This document shows positions 1-9,057 of a DNA stretch of 64,000 nucleotides, in pieces (within the stretch, counting starts at the first letter, position 1; every line of letters begins with the position of its first letter). The notes under the pieces are model-generated. The model was given only the letters and a program-made list of their open reading frames with translations, searched no databases and was not told the origin of the DNA. Location: assembly GCF_013266735.1 (NCBI RefSeq), contig NZ_JABSNU010000001.1:434001-498000 (forward strand), written 5' to 3'. This DNA comes from Pedobacter foliorum (lineage in GTDB: Bacteria > Bacteroidota > Bacteroidia > Sphingobacteriales > Sphingobacteriaceae). Position numbers and translations under genes: made by a program.

Positions 1-855
1 CTCCCTCCATCAACTGGTTTTCTTTCTTACAAAGAGAACCTTGGAGATATGGAAAACAAAGGAGCCGAATTGGGAATCAGATGGGATGCTATACGCAGGA
101 AAGAGTGGTCTGTAAACCTTACCGCAAACATGGTGGCGAATAGAAATCGTATTGTCAGAATTTCGAACGCCCTAAAGAAATACAACGACAAAGCCGATGA
201 ACTTCAATCGGTGGATCAAAAGGATGGGGGTTTTAAAGGAATACCCTTGTTGAGGTACAACGAAGGTCAGTCAATCAATGCCATCTATGCAGTTCGTTCA
301 TTAGGAATAGACCCTGAAAATGGTCGTGAGCTTTATGTAAAAAGAGATGGAACACAGACCTATGATTACGACAAAAGAGACATCGTAGTCGTGGGTAACG
401 CTGACCCCAAAGTCAATGGATATTTCGGTGGAACATTCACCTATAAACGCTTTAATCTTACGGCTAATTTCGAGACCTATTTTGGCGGCGATACGTACAA
501 CCAAACGCTGGTGGATCGTGTAGAAAACGCAGACGCAAAGTACAATGTAGACAAACGGGTATTTGAAGGGAAATGGAAACAATCCGGTGATCTGACATTT
601 TATAAAAACATTGCAGATATAGGAACCACAGAAGTAAACTCAAGATTTGTTCAAAAAGACAACCTGCTTAATCTGCAGTCGCTCTACTTATCATACGATG
701 TAGATCAGAAATATGCGAAAAAACTGTCTATGTCTAACCTGCGTTTTGCACTAACTGCCAATGATGTGGCAAGATGGTCTTCAATTAAGCAGGAGCGAGG
801 GATTGACTATCCTTTTGCCCGAAGCATCACTTTTTCGATCAACGCTACTTTTTAG
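1..855 (+). CDS. SusC/RagA-family TonB-linked outer membrane protein, C-terminal part
   Basis: The reading frame is open from the first base, so this is the last 284 residues of a protein that starts outside the window. SusC proteins are TonB-dependent outer membrane channels that import oligosaccharides or peptides together with a SusD lipoprotein. The piece shows alternating beta-strand blocks and ends in an aromatic residue (...SINATF), as expected of an outer membrane barrel. The SusD gene follows after 32 bases, which is the usual Bacteroidota order. The family assignment is firm; the substrate cannot be told from this part. Confidence 0.9.
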   Translation, partial: LPPSTGFLSYKENLGDMENKGAELGIRWDAIRRKEWSVNLTANMVANRNRIVRISNALKKYNDKADELQSVDQKDGGFKGIPLLRYNEGQSINAIYAVRSLGIDPENGRELYVKRDGTQTYDYDKRDIVVVGNADPKVNGYFGGTFTYKRFNLTANFETYFGGDTYNQTLVDRVENADAKYNVDKRVFEGKWKQSGDLTFYKNIADIGTTEVNSRFVQKDNLLNLQSLYLSYDVDQKYAKKLSMSNLRFALTANDVARWSSIKQERGIDYPFARSITFSINATF

Positions 856-887
856 GTCTCATTATTTAACAGATAAAATATAAAAAT

Positions 888-2378
888 ATGAACATTAAGT
901 TGTTAATCGGTCTTATTTTATTTGCAGGCTCATTGAGTTCCTGTAAAAAATGGCTGGAGGTTCAGCCCGAATCAGAAATATCTGCCCCGATTCTTTTCAG
1001 TACCGAAAACGGTTTCATGGAAGCTTTAAATGGAGTATACATCAAGAGTACCAGTCATGACCTATATGGAAAGGAACTGACATTTGGAACTACTGAAGCG
1101 CTAGCCCAAAATTTTTCTATTGGCACTGATGGACAGGACTACAGACAAACTTCCCTGTACAACTATACAAATGGAAAATTCATTGAACGTAAAGACAAAA
1201 TATGGAGTGGCCTGTATAGTGCTATCGTCAATTGCAATTTGATACTGAGTAATATCGATGCGCGTAAAAATGTATTTACCGGCTCAAATTATGAGTTAAT
1301 CAAAGGTGAAACACTAGCGCTAAGGGCCTATTTACATTTTGACCTTTTGCGATTGTTCGCGCCTTCTTATCTCAAAAATCCAACAGCTCCGGGAATACCA
1401 TTTGCAAAAAAATACACCAAAGAGGTTACTCCAATGTCGTCGGTGACCGAAGTAATGAATATGTTGATTCAGGATCTAGAAGAGGCTAAAACCTTAATGG
1501 TAAATGATCCGATTCGCAGCGCCGGATACAAGATTAACTATCCACTGGTTACAGATACTACCAAAAATACAGAGGAGAATTCTCCTTTCTTGTTTCTGCA
1601 GAACAGAAGGCATCACCTGAACTATTATGCAGTTTGCGGAACCCTGGCCCGGGTTTATCTTTATAAAAATGATAAAGTCAATGCATTAAAAAATGCCAAG
1701 GAAGTTATTGATTCAAAGAAATTCCCATGGACTTCACAAAGCGATTTTATCGCCTTTGATGAAGCGAAAAAAGACCGTATTCTTTATAAAGAGTTGTTAT
1801 TTGGCTGGTATATCCCAAATTCTACAAAAGACATCAAAGAGAACTGGTTTAAAAGTGGTACCAGAGGCTTCTTCCTTTTAGAAGATGATGCAAGGTTAAT
1901 TTATGAAGCAGGTACAGTTGGGGCAGAGGACCTACGCTTTAAACAATGGGTTACGCTAATGGCAGATGTAAACAGCAGGTGGTACGATATTGTAAAGTAC
2001 AATAGAAATTCGCTCAGTACAGAGGCAAATGCCAACTTACATTACCAGATGGCACCTGCGATAAGGCTAAGTGAGATCTATTACATTGCTGCCGAATCTA
2101 GCTATGCAACAAACCCTACACAATCCCTGCAATATTTTAATGAAGTACGGGCTGCCAGAGGCTTCCAAAATCAGCTAACGGTACCTTCAGAAGATGGCCT
2201 TGTTAATGAACTATTAAAGGAAGCGCGTAAAGAATGGCTTGCTGAAGGACAGATGTTTTACATGTACAAGCGCCTTAATAAAGCTATTGCTGCGCCAACA
2301 GGAACTGCAATTCCTCCTTCAGATAAAATATTCGTATTGCCTCTCCCTAATGATGAAATTGTTTACGGAGGCAGATAA
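888..2378 (+). CDS. RagB/SusD family nutrient-uptake outer membrane lipoprotein
   Basis: A 496-residue lipoprotein. The signal peptide ends in a Lipobox with Cys19 followed by Lys-Lys, typical of surface-exposed Bacteroidota lipoproteins. The helical TPR-like body contains a conserved ALRAYLHFDLLRLFAP segment, and the C-terminus (FVLPLPNDEI) is characteristic of SusD. SusD caps the SusC barrel and binds the substrate at the cell surface. It lies directly downstream of susC and upstream of two accessory lipoproteins, probably in one transcript. Length and motifs fit the family; the ligand is unknown, but protease and thioredoxin neighbours make a peptide at least as likely as a glycan. Confidence 0.95.
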   Translation: MNIKLLIGLILFAGSLSSCKKWLEVQPESEISAPILFSTENGFMEALNGVYIKSTSHDLYGKELTFGTTEALAQNFSIGTDGQDYRQTSLYNYTNGKFIERKDKIWSGLYSAIVNCNLILSNIDARKNVFTGSNYELIKGETLALRAYLHFDLLRLFAPSYLKNPTAPGIPFAKKYTKEVTPMSSVTEVMNMLIQDLEEAKTLMVNDPIRSAGYKINYPLVTDTTKNTEENSPFLFLQNRRHHLNYYAVCGTLARVYLYKNDKVNALKNAKEVIDSKKFPWTSQSDFIAFDEAKKDRILYKELLFGWYIPNSTKDIKENWFKSGTRGFFLLEDDARLIYEAGTVGAEDLRFKQWVTLMADVNSRWYDIVKYNRNSLSTEANANLHYQMAPAIRLSEIYYIAAESSYATNPTQSLQYFNEVRAARGFQNQLTVPSEDGLVNELLKEARKEWLAEGQMFYMYKRLNKAIAAPTGTAIPPSDKIFVLPLPNDEIVYGGR

Positions 2379-2395
2379 TTTATAAGAACATAATT

Positions 2396-3223
2396 ATGAG
2401 AACTATAAAATCATATATCATCATCATTCTGGCACTTTTGTCCATTGCTTCCTGCAAAAAAGCGGAAGAGATGGTATTTAGTAGTAATGCTAACGTATAT
2501 TTCGATATATATAATGGCGATAAAGATAGCCTTGTCAGAACCTTTGCTTATACACCTACTAAAGCTCAGGACACCTTGTATTTACCTGTCCGACTTGCCG
2601 GAATTAGAACAACTGCTGACCGGAGGTACAACGTACGGGTAGAACTGGATTCATCCACAGCGATTCCAGAACAACACTACCAGCCACTAAAAAGCACCTA
2701 CACCATGCCGGCTGATGAAGGTAAGGCCTACATCCCGGTCATTATGTACAATAAGGATAAGGCTCTTGAAGAAAAATCTGTTTCTATCATTATAAAACTT
2801 ATTGCTTCTGATGACTTTGGCGTAAACAATCCTACAATGATCCGTGCCAAAATAGTGTTTTCTGCTAAGTTGGAAAAACCAGATTGGTGGGATATGTGGC
2901 TAACCAATTATTCGAGAACCAAGCACGAATTGTTTTTCATCACAACCGGTCAAACCTCCATGACCACTGGTTCACAAGGCGGTTTGGATGCACCTAAAAA
3001 CCTATACTATACCGGGTTGCTCACCATCATGATGAACAACCCTTTTAACTGGGTTACCAAGAATGTGGCTAAAGGGTATGTATTGCAAGAAGTAACGGCT
3101 GGAAATACCGACAGTTATTACTTTTTCAATACTGCAAATCCTAGTAAAAAAACGCTGTTGAGGAAAAATACACAGACCGGAAAATATTACTTCATTGATG
3201 AAAATGGAAAAGAAGTTATTTAA
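2396..3223 (+). CDS. DUF4843 domain lipoprotein
   Basis: A 275-residue lipoprotein with a short signal peptide and Lipobox Cys20 (SIASCKK). The body resembles the DUF4843 family: an early VYFDIYNGDKDS block, then a beta-rich domain with the YTMPADEGKAYIPV segment. Family members are encoded almost only downstream of SusC/SusD pairs and are assumed to be surface accessory proteins of the uptake complex. It lies 17 bases after susD and 10 bases before the next lipoprotein, consistent with one operon. No catalytic motif is visible and the exact role is unknown. Confidence 0.8.
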   Translation: MRTIKSYIIIILALLSIASCKKAEEMVFSSNANVYFDIYNGDKDSLVRTFAYTPTKAQDTLYLPVRLAGIRTTADRRYNVRVELDSSTAIPEQHYQPLKSTYTMPADEGKAYIPVIMYNKDKALEEKSVSIIIKLIASDDFGVNNPTMIRAKIVFSAKLEKPDWWDMWLTNYSRTKHELFFITTGQTSMTTGSQGGLDAPKNLYYTGLLTIMMNNPFNWVTKNVAKGYVLQEVTAGNTDSYYFFNTANPSKKTLLRKNTQTGKYYFIDENGKEVI

Positions 3224-3233
3224 AAATATAGAG

Positions 3234-4655
3234 ATGAGCCTTAGAAAATTAATAGGATTAGTGGCATTGAGCATAATTACCCTATCTGCCTGTCATAAGG
3301 ATTTAGGCGATTACGAGATCAATATGCCCGCTACACCGGATGTAGTAAATCTTGATACCGTTTATACTGCCATAGTTGGAGATAGCCTAATCATCAAACC
3401 CACTATAAAAAACACTAATGGAGATGACATAGAACTGCAATGGCGCATCAGTGTGATGACTGGTAATGATGTCAAATTTACCGGACCTGCACTTAAAATC
3501 ATATTTGGTCTTGAAGCCCAAAGGTATGCGGCACGCCTTACTGTTCACAACAAAACAAACGGAATGAAATATTTCCATGATTTCTTTGTAGATGGCGGTA
3601 CGGAATTCGGTTCGGGTACTGCTGTATTGAGCCTGGAAAACGGCACTACACAGTTCTCTTTTATCAAACCGGGGGGAGAAGTGCAGGCACGCCTTTACCA
3701 GGCTATGCAAGGAAAAGACCTCCCAAAAGAACCTATGAATCTTTTCCTGATGAAAAATACCACTGCAGGTGGTACACTCCTTGGCTATTGGATCATCACC
3801 AAAGGTGGTGGAATACGTTTAAATGCCAATACCATGCAGGAAGATCCAAAATATCCCAACACCATTGCTGATAACTTTTTTGCAGCCCCCGATAATTTAG
3901 TGGTTGGCCAACTCAAACAGCACCCTCAGGGAATATTAGCCGGTGTCATCAGCAATGCATTAACCTATGGAACAACCAATACCTGGGATCAATCACCTAC
4001 TTATGGCATGTTCAGTGCGGCCGAAGGAGAGTATCAGCTCGCACCTTCATTTATCATGAATTTTAATCAAAACCAGGGAACCTATTTTATCGGATTCGAA
4101 CGCAATTTAAAACAGTTTGTTCGGCTTAATGTATATAATGGACCTACCTATTTTGGGACGCAGTATGATTCCGAATCGACTGCGATATTTGATCCAAAAA
4201 ATGTGGGCATGGACCTCATTCATATGGAGCAGCTTAACGGCAGCGACTGCTTTGCCTATTGCAAGGCTAGTGACGGAAAAGTCTATGAGCTATTTTTCAA
4301 TGTGAAATTTACTGGCCCTTTCACCTTCACTCCATTAAAAAAACGTCTTTTTATTCGTCAGGAACTCATTACAGAGAAAACCAAATGGCAAGGAGCTAAG
4401 AACGGGATTATCTATCTCGCTTCAGGATCTAAAGTATATAGATACAATCCAATCAACGAAGATCTAAGAGAACTCTCAACTGATCTTGGTGGAACTGAAG
4501 TAACGATGATCAGACTTTCTGAAAATGAAGAAACCATTATGGTGGGAGTAGCAGGTAGCATTTACTATCTGGATATCTCTACTGGAAAACTGGGAACATT
4601 CATCAAAAAGATTGAAGGAATACCAGGCTCACCAGTAGATGTGGCAACACGATAA
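3234..4655 (+). CDS. PKD-like family lipoprotein of a SusCD locus
   Basis: I place the start at 3234: it leaves 10 bases after the upstream stop and gives a clean signal peptide with Lipobox Cys20 (LSACHKD). An in-frame ATG 13 codons upstream would overlap the preceding gene and put a charged extension before the signal. The 473-residue product has an N-terminal Ig/PKD-like region (IELQWRISVMTG) and a C-terminal part with short repeated strands ending in a propeller-like stretch (NGIIYLASGSKVYRYNP). Such proteins accompany SusC/SusD/DUF4843 and are thought to act at the cell surface. The substrate is not known. Confidence 0.8.
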   Translation: MSLRKLIGLVALSIITLSACHKDLGDYEINMPATPDVVNLDTVYTAIVGDSLIIKPTIKNTNGDDIELQWRISVMTGNDVKFTGPALKIIFGLEAQRYAARLTVHNKTNGMKYFHDFFVDGGTEFGSGTAVLSLENGTTQFSFIKPGGEVQARLYQAMQGKDLPKEPMNLFLMKNTTAGGTLLGYWIITKGGGIRLNANTMQEDPKYPNTIADNFFAAPDNLVVGQLKQHPQGILAGVISNALTYGTTNTWDQSPTYGMFSAAEGEYQLAPSFIMNFNQNQGTYFIGFERNLKQFVRLNVYNGPTYFGTQYDSESTAIFDPKNVGMDLIHMEQLNGSDCFAYCKASDGKVYELFFNVKFTGPFTFTPLKKRLFIRQELITEKTKWQGAKNGIIYLASGSKVYRYNPINEDLRELSTDLGGTEVTMIRLSENEETIMVGVAGSIYYLDISTGKLGTFIKKIEGIPGSPVDVATR

Positions 4656-4673
4656 ATATAACTTAAAAAACAT

Positions 4674-5816
4674 ATGAAACTAAAATTCTTAATTCTCGCA
4701 GCACTGGCCCCTATAGCAGTGGCCGCACAAACGCCTGATTTTACCATCGCAGGAAAAATAGGTAACTTAAATAAACCGGCAAAGATCTATCTGGATTATA
4801 GTGCAGAGGGTAACGGCCGTACCGATTCTGTGGAGTTGGTTGATGGTAACTTTAAATTTTCCGGAAATATTTCGGGTATTGCTTCTTCGAGGATAACACT
4901 TTCCCGTGAAGGCATTAAAGACAAAGAAATCTATGGTTCAAAGGGGGTAGGTGATGTTATCTATGTTTACTTTGGTAAGGAGAATATCAGTATTACATCT
5001 CAAGATTCATTGTACAATGCAAAATGGACAGGGTCAAAGGTTTACAATGAAATGAAAGCTTTTGATCAGCAGGTGGGGCCTACGGTAATGACCGTGCACC
5101 ACAATGCCAATGCGACAATCAATAGGGCTACGCCTGAACAGCAAAAAGACACCATGTACTTTAAAGTATTGGACAAGCAGGTGCAAGCTTTTAGAAAATC
5201 ACGGGGAGAAAAGATGCTCGAATTTGCCAAAGCCAACCCTAATTCATATTTCGCCCTACAGGCATTAGCAGAATCGGTAAGTGGTTATAATCTAAAGTCA
5301 GAGATCGCTATGCCAATCTTTAATAAGCTTAGCGAAGAACTTCGTCTGTCGTATGGAGGACAAGGACTTTACAAGCTTTTAAATGCACACACTGTTACTG
5401 CTATTGGTGCTATTGCTCCAAATTTTACGCTGAAAGATGTAAATGGAAAATCCGTTTCACTGTCAGATTATAAAGGGAAACTGGTTTTGGTAGAATTCTG
5501 GGCCAGCTGGTGTTCTCCGTGCCGCGCAGAAAGCCCAAACCTGCTTAAACAATATGCTGCTTTTAAAGATAAAGGTTTTGAAATCCTCGGTGTTTCAGTA
5601 GATAGTGATAAAGCTAAATGGTTGGATGCGATAAAGAAAGACGGGCTAACCTGGACCCAAGTATCTGATCTCAAAGGTTGGGATAATGATGCCCGAAAAG
5701 TATACGGCATTTCTGGTGTTCCTGCCAACTTCCTGATTAGTGCTGATGGAAAAATTATTGGCAATCACCTGATGGGTGAGGCGCTAAACAAAAAGCTGTC
5801 TGAATTACTGAATTAA
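4674..5816 (+). CDS. TlpA-family thiol:disulfide oxidoreductase with N-terminal DUF4369 domain
   Basis: A 380-residue exported protein (signal peptide to about Ala18). Residues 20-125 form a DUF4369-type beta domain. A helical linker follows, and the last 140 residues are a thioredoxin fold with the active site WASWCSPCRAE, the redox cysteines being Cys280 and Cys283. A cis-proline segment (GVPANFLI) follows as expected. Bacteroidota TlpA/ResA proteins work in the periplasm or on the outer membrane as thiol reductases. Its position after the SusCD lipoproteins suggests it keeps partners of that locus reduced, and the last gene of this block is a DsbD-like piece that would fit the same redox theme. 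Confidence 0.92.
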   Translation: MKLKFLILAALAPIAVAAQTPDFTIAGKIGNLNKPAKIYLDYSAEGNGRTDSVELVDGNFKFSGNISGIASSRITLSREGIKDKEIYGSKGVGDVIYVYFGKENISITSQDSLYNAKWTGSKVYNEMKAFDQQVGPTVMTVHHNANATINRATPEQQKDTMYFKVLDKQVQAFRKSRGEKMLEFAKANPNSYFALQALAESVSGYNLKSEIAMPIFNKLSEELRLSYGGQGLYKLLNAHTVTAIGAIAPNFTLKDVNGKSVSLSDYKGKLVLVEFWASWCSPCRAESPNLLKQYAAFKDKGFEILGVSVDSDKAKWLDAIKKDGLTWTQVSDLKGWDNDARKVYGISGVPANFLISADGKIIGNHLMGEALNKKLSELLN

Positions 5817-5835
5817 TCAAAATTTCTGTCAAGCA

Positions 5836-5877
5836 TACTGCCCCGACAAATTGCTTTATTGCATTACCGGGGCAGTA
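5836..5877 (+). terminator. 10-bp inverted repeat after the tlpA-like gene
   Basis: Perfect 10-bp arms, 5836-5845 and 5868-5877 (TACTGCCCCG / CGGGGCAGTA), enclose a 22-base loop just after the stop of the thioredoxin gene and 45 bases before the protease gene. No U-tract follows, so this may be a weak terminator, a processing stem or an attenuator separating the lipoprotein operon from the protease. Confidence 0.45.
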
Positions 5878-5921
5878 ATGCTCAAATGAGCGGAAAGCAA
5901 CGGTGTCTTAAAAAATTGTAA

Positions 5922-7628
5922 ATGACCTTTATTAAAAATACATTTAAAACAGCTCTATTTCTGCTGTTGCTGCTGATTTCTGCCCAATCTTTTAGTCAGA
6001 AATTTCATCCTGAAAAGTTAGAAAAAACACTAGCTATAGCTATAAAAAAAGCCTATGGTGCCAGTGTAAGGATATGGGGATTTGATACGCTGAAAAAGGT
6101 TCAGACAAGTGCTCAGTTTACTGGAGTAGTTGTTACTGCTGAGGGTCATATCCTAACAGCCGCCCATGTAAATCAGCCGGGTAATACCTATCTAATCAAC
6201 TTCCCTGATGGTAAATCGTATATAGCAAGTGGACTTGGTGAAATTGAATTTACCGTAAACAAGATGTTTCCGGATGTTGCCATGATGAAAATCATCGAAA
6301 AAGGCGTTTGGCCTTATGCCGAAATGAGCTGGTCGTCTTCCTTAAAAATAGATGAACCTTGTTTAAGTATTGCCTACCCCGAGACATTAAATCAAACATT
6401 GCCAACCATTAGATTTGGCCGAATTACAGACCTGAAGAATCAGTATGGATTCATCCAATCGACCTGTATCATGGAACCGGGAGACTCAGGAGGCCCTTTA
6501 TTCGATCATTTCGGACGGGTAATCGCGTTACACAGTGCGATTGGAATTGCTGAAGATGAAAATTATGAAATCCCGGTAGATCTTTACCGAAAGTACTGGA
6601 CTGCCTTGAATATCCCTAAAACCTATGGGGTACTCCCTTCAACTGAGGATGCCATTGGTATTGACCCACATCAATCCACGATTCTCAGTATTCCAGCCCT
6701 CAAGAATCCGCAATCTGGCTTTACCTCATTACCTACTCAGTTAAGGGAAAGTTGTTTGTTTATTCGCAGTATGATCAAAGGCAAAGAGCAACAAGTCAAT
6801 GGAACATTATTTTCCTTACCGGCAGGCGCTGCCGGTAAGGAAAAGGTCAATAGTCTTGTGATCAGTAAAAATTCCCTGGTTGGCGATCATCCTGTGTTAT
6901 TTGCCCAAAATGAATCCATTGTCCTTAAAGTGATCTCGCGTGATCCTGAAAATGACCTTGTTCTATTGGAGCCATTATCCAAAGTTAAGGGAGGGATACC
7001 ATTAAAACAGTTCAGAACAGATAGCTTATCCTTTGAGGAACTGGGTAAATTCCTGCTTTCTCCATTGCCAGATCAGCACAATCAGATCAGTATTATTGGA
7101 AGTATGTATTTTAAATCTCCAAAAAGATTTAGCATCGGATACCTCGGTGCTATGGCTACATTAAAAGACAACAATATTGTGATTACAGCAGTTCAAGCAG
7201 ACTCACCGGCAGGAGTAAGCGGGATCGAGGTAGGCGATCAGGTAGTAAGTATAAATGGCATAGATATTAATAAACCCGAAGATTATGGGACTGAGCTTAC
7301 AAAGTTGTGGCCTTACGATCAGCTTAACTTTAAAATAAGACGCTTAGCCAATTTCTATACTAAAAATCTGACTTTGGATGTATTTAAACCGCCTTTGACT
7401 AATCATCCTGCTGAGCTGTTTCCAGGTGGTAAAAGCATAAGACGTGATGGATTTACACAAGTATTTTGCCATGATGCCAAAATTAAACCTGAAGAATGCG
7501 GCGGGCCGGTTTTTGACATTAAGAATCGTTTCTGTGGCATTAATATCGCACGTTCCAGCAGAACAACGACCCTCGTTATTCCAACGTTTGTGATACTGCG
7601 ACTGATTGAAAAACATTACACTTATTAA
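5922..7628 (+). CDS. Exported trypsin-like serine protease with PDZ domain and a degenerate second protease unit
   Basis: A 568-residue protein with a signal peptide (to about Ser25). Residues 60-210 form a trypsin-like unit with a complete triad: His82 (TAAHV), Asp118 (FPDVAMM) and Ser189 (EPGDSGGP). A second, similar unit spans about 270-568 with a PDZ domain at about 405-490. In it the His position is lost (VISKNS replaces the usual histidine context), an Asp survives (ENDLVLL, Asp345), and the serine position reads EECGGP, with Cys526 in place of Ser. The second unit is therefore probably inactive and may act in binding or regulation. HtrA-like degradation or processing in the periplasm is likely. 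It sits between the thioredoxin and the DsbD-like gene. Confidence 0.85.
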   Translation: MTFIKNTFKTALFLLLLLISAQSFSQKFHPEKLEKTLAIAIKKAYGASVRIWGFDTLKKVQTSAQFTGVVVTAEGHILTAAHVNQPGNTYLINFPDGKSYIASGLGEIEFTVNKMFPDVAMMKIIEKGVWPYAEMSWSSSLKIDEPCLSIAYPETLNQTLPTIRFGRITDLKNQYGFIQSTCIMEPGDSGGPLFDHFGRVIALHSAIGIAEDENYEIPVDLYRKYWTALNIPKTYGVLPSTEDAIGIDPHQSTILSIPALKNPQSGFTSLPTQLRESCLFIRSMIKGKEQQVNGTLFSLPAGAAGKEKVNSLVISKNSLVGDHPVLFAQNESIVLKVISRDPENDLVLLEPLSKVKGGIPLKQFRTDSLSFEELGKFLLSPLPDQHNQISIIGSMYFKSPKRFSIGYLGAMATLKDNNIVITAVQADSPAGVSGIEVGDQVVSINGIDINKPEDYGTELTKLWPYDQLNFKIRRLANFYTKNLTLDVFKPPLTNHPAELFPGGKSIRRDGFTQVFCHDAKIKPEECGGPVFDIKNRFCGINIARSSRTTTLVIPTFVILRLIEKHYTY

Positions 7629-7647
7629 CCAATTACACACATAAAAG

Positions 7648-8094
7648 ATGAAACATCTATTCGTATTTACCTTTGCGCTTTTGTTAAGCCTTTCGGCCAG
7701 CAGCCAAATCCTTAATCCTGTGAAATGGAGTTACGCAGCAAAAAGAACCTCTAAAACAGAAGCTATCTTATACCTTAAAGCCACCATAGGGGATGGCTGG
7801 CACATTTATTCACAAAGTATAGCAGAAGGAGGACCTTTAAAAACAAGTTTCAGTTTTAATCAGGCTAAAGATTATAAATTGATCGGAAAAACTTTAGAGC
7901 CAAAGGCGATAACCAAATTTGAAAAATCATTTGAAATGAATGTCAGCTATTTCGAGAAAGCTGTTGTTTTCCAGCAGAAGGTAAAGCTAACAGGAGCAAA
8001 GGTCCGGATAAAAGGTATCCTTGAGTTTATGGTTTGCAATGAGCAGCAATGTTTGCCGCCTGAAACCGTTGAATTCTCTATTCCTGTGAGTTAG
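7648..8094 (+). CDS. DsbD N-terminal-like (DsbC/DsbD_N) exported protein
   Basis: A 148-residue exported protein with a signal peptide (SASSQ). The mature part matches the DsbD alpha-type immunoglobulin domain: a GDGWHIYSQ block, and near the end a pair of cysteines in MVCNEQQCLPPET, which is the conserved Cys-X5-Cys-type site followed by Pro-Pro. In full DsbD this domain passes electrons from the membrane part to periplasmic partners; here it stands alone, without membrane helices. It lies 19 bases after the protease gene and ends the operon, since a strong hairpin follows. A redox or chaperone role with the nearby TlpA protein is inferred. Confidence 0.82.
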   Translation: MKHLFVFTFALLLSLSASSQILNPVKWSYAAKRTSKTEAILYLKATIGDGWHIYSQSIAEGGPLKTSFSFNQAKDYKLIGKTLEPKAITKFEKSFEMNVSYFEKAVVFQQKVKLTGAKVRIKGILEFMVCNEQQCLPPETVEFSIPVS

Positions 8095-8101
8095 TTAATA
8101 A

Positions 8102-8305
8102 TTAAACAAAGGCCGGCGGATACCGGCCTAGTTTTGATACAAAAAGCATAAAAAGATTTAGCAAGGGATAAAAAGCCTGGGCTACCCTGAGATTGATCTT
8201 GTATAGCTTTTGGGCTTTGGTTTTTGAGCCTCCACAGGCACGAAGGAATCGGTTCAAACGGGCTTGGGAAACGTAATATTCGAGCTTTGAGTAATTCAAT
8301 TTTAT
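8102..8305 (-). pseudogene. Truncated Abi_2/AbiF-family protein, N-terminal fragment
   Basis: Reading leftward, the frame encodes YSKLEYYVSQARLNRFL, then SKTKAQKLYKINLRVAQAF and YPLLNLF, which I recognise as the start of Abi_2 (AbiD/AbiF-like) abortive-infection proteins. Homology stops near 8150, after which the frame only runs through the neighbouring terminator, so more than three quarters of the usual roughly 300 residues are missing. No ATG precedes the homologous part; TTG at 8299 is the nearest possible start. A structured RNA candidate is transcribed divergently from the same upstream region. I regard it as a decayed phage-defence gene. Confidence 0.6.
8110..8135 (+). terminator. Rho-independent terminator of the SusCD-associated operon
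   Basis: A 7-bp GC-rich stem (AGGCCGG 8110-8116 with CCGGCCT 8123-8129, six-base loop) is followed by AGTTTT, 16 bases after the stop of the DsbD-like gene. Confidence 0.75.
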
Positions 8306-8326
8306 TTTATTTTTTTTATTAATAGT

Positions 8327-8334
8327 TATATTTG
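8327..8334 (+). promoter_or_regulatory. Bacteroidota -7 promoter element for the adjacent RNA candidate
   Basis: TATATTTG matches the Bacteroidota TAnnTTTG -7 element. The expected -33 TTTG is only weakly represented by a T-run 18 bases upstream. Transcription would start near 8340, just at the structured segment. Confidence 0.45.
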
Positions 8335-8339
8335 TAGTG

Positions 8340-8424
8340 TTATGCTTAGTAAAGCCTCTTTCCAAAAGGAAACGTAACTAAGTCAAAGTTTTAGCCTCGG
8401 CCGCGTCCGGGGCTTATTTATTTT
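8340..8424 (+). ncRNA. Structured small RNA candidate beside the AbiF-like fragment
   Basis: A short unit of about 85 bases with nested pairing: outer stem CTTAGT (8345-8350) with ACTAAG (8377-8382), inner hairpin TTTCC (8359-8363) with GGAAA (8368-8372), then an 8-bp terminator stem AGCCTCGG (8393-8400) with CCGGGGCT (8407-8414) followed by a T-rich run. A -7 element lies just upstream. Non-coding RNAs associated with abiF genes are known (the abiF RNA motif, from memory), and the Abi_2 fragment lies directly on the other side of the promoter. The RNA identity is inferred from context and structure, not from a covariance model. Confidence 0.5.
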
Positions 8425-8646
8425 CTCTGTTTTTAGCCCGTAAAAAACGTCAGAGATAAATATAATCACTTTTGCAGCTTACAAACAAGTCTATCTCATC
8501 GTCTCAACTGCTTTTTTAGTGTATGGATACTAGGTGAAGCTCTGTAAATCACATCAAAATAAAAATAATTAATTTTTGTATCCCCCCTGGGAAGTTTTCA
8601 GCTGTCTACATCATTATGAGCAGAGAATAAAACCTGCGATAAGGAC

Positions 8647-8874
8647 ATGCAACAGAAAGACGCGCTTGCTTTGTTAAAGAAATACCAGGAAGGTTTAGCT
8701 ACGGAAGAAGAAATAGCTATGCTGGACATGTGGTATTTGAATTGGAAGAAGGATGAGGCTTTTGAACTGACAGAAGAGGATTACCAGACTGCTGAAGCTG
8801 CGATGCTAGGCAGGTTACCCGTCGCAGAGCCTGTACTTAATTATTTCAGATTAATTTCACCTGATCAGTATTAA
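8647..8874 (+). pseudogene. FecR-family anti-sigma factor, N-terminal stub
   Basis: A 75-residue frame beginning with ALLKKYQEGLATEEEIAMLDMWYLNW, which resembles the cytoplasmic N-terminal domain of Bacteroidota FecR proteins (normally 300-400 residues with a membrane helix and a periplasmic FecR domain). The frame stops after a short unrelated tail, and neither an ECF sigma gene upstream nor a SusC gene downstream is present. I interpret it as the remnant of a deleted sigma/FecR/SusC signalling locus. An independent small protein is possible but less likely. Confidence 0.5.
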
Positions 8875-9057
8875 AACATTTCATTCTTTGGTATTCCTTG
8901 ATCCATTTTTCGTTATCATTGACTACACAACAGGCATAACGCCAGTTTAATAGGTGCATTCATCAATAGGTGGGTAATACTCATTTTTATAAATCTAGTT
9001 AGGCTTAAAGAAACGGGAAGACTGGGAGTTCCCTTACCAAATCGATATTATGAGTTG

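Noticed and set aside
3195..3233. Upstream ATG for the PKD-like lipoprotein
   Set aside because: It would overlap the preceding gene and put a charged extension before the signal peptide; the ATG at 3234 fits better.
8306..8365. Extension of the AbiF-like fragment to an ATG at 8365
   Set aside because: The added residues are encoded by the divergent promoter and RNA region and do not resemble the family; the homology starts near 8305.
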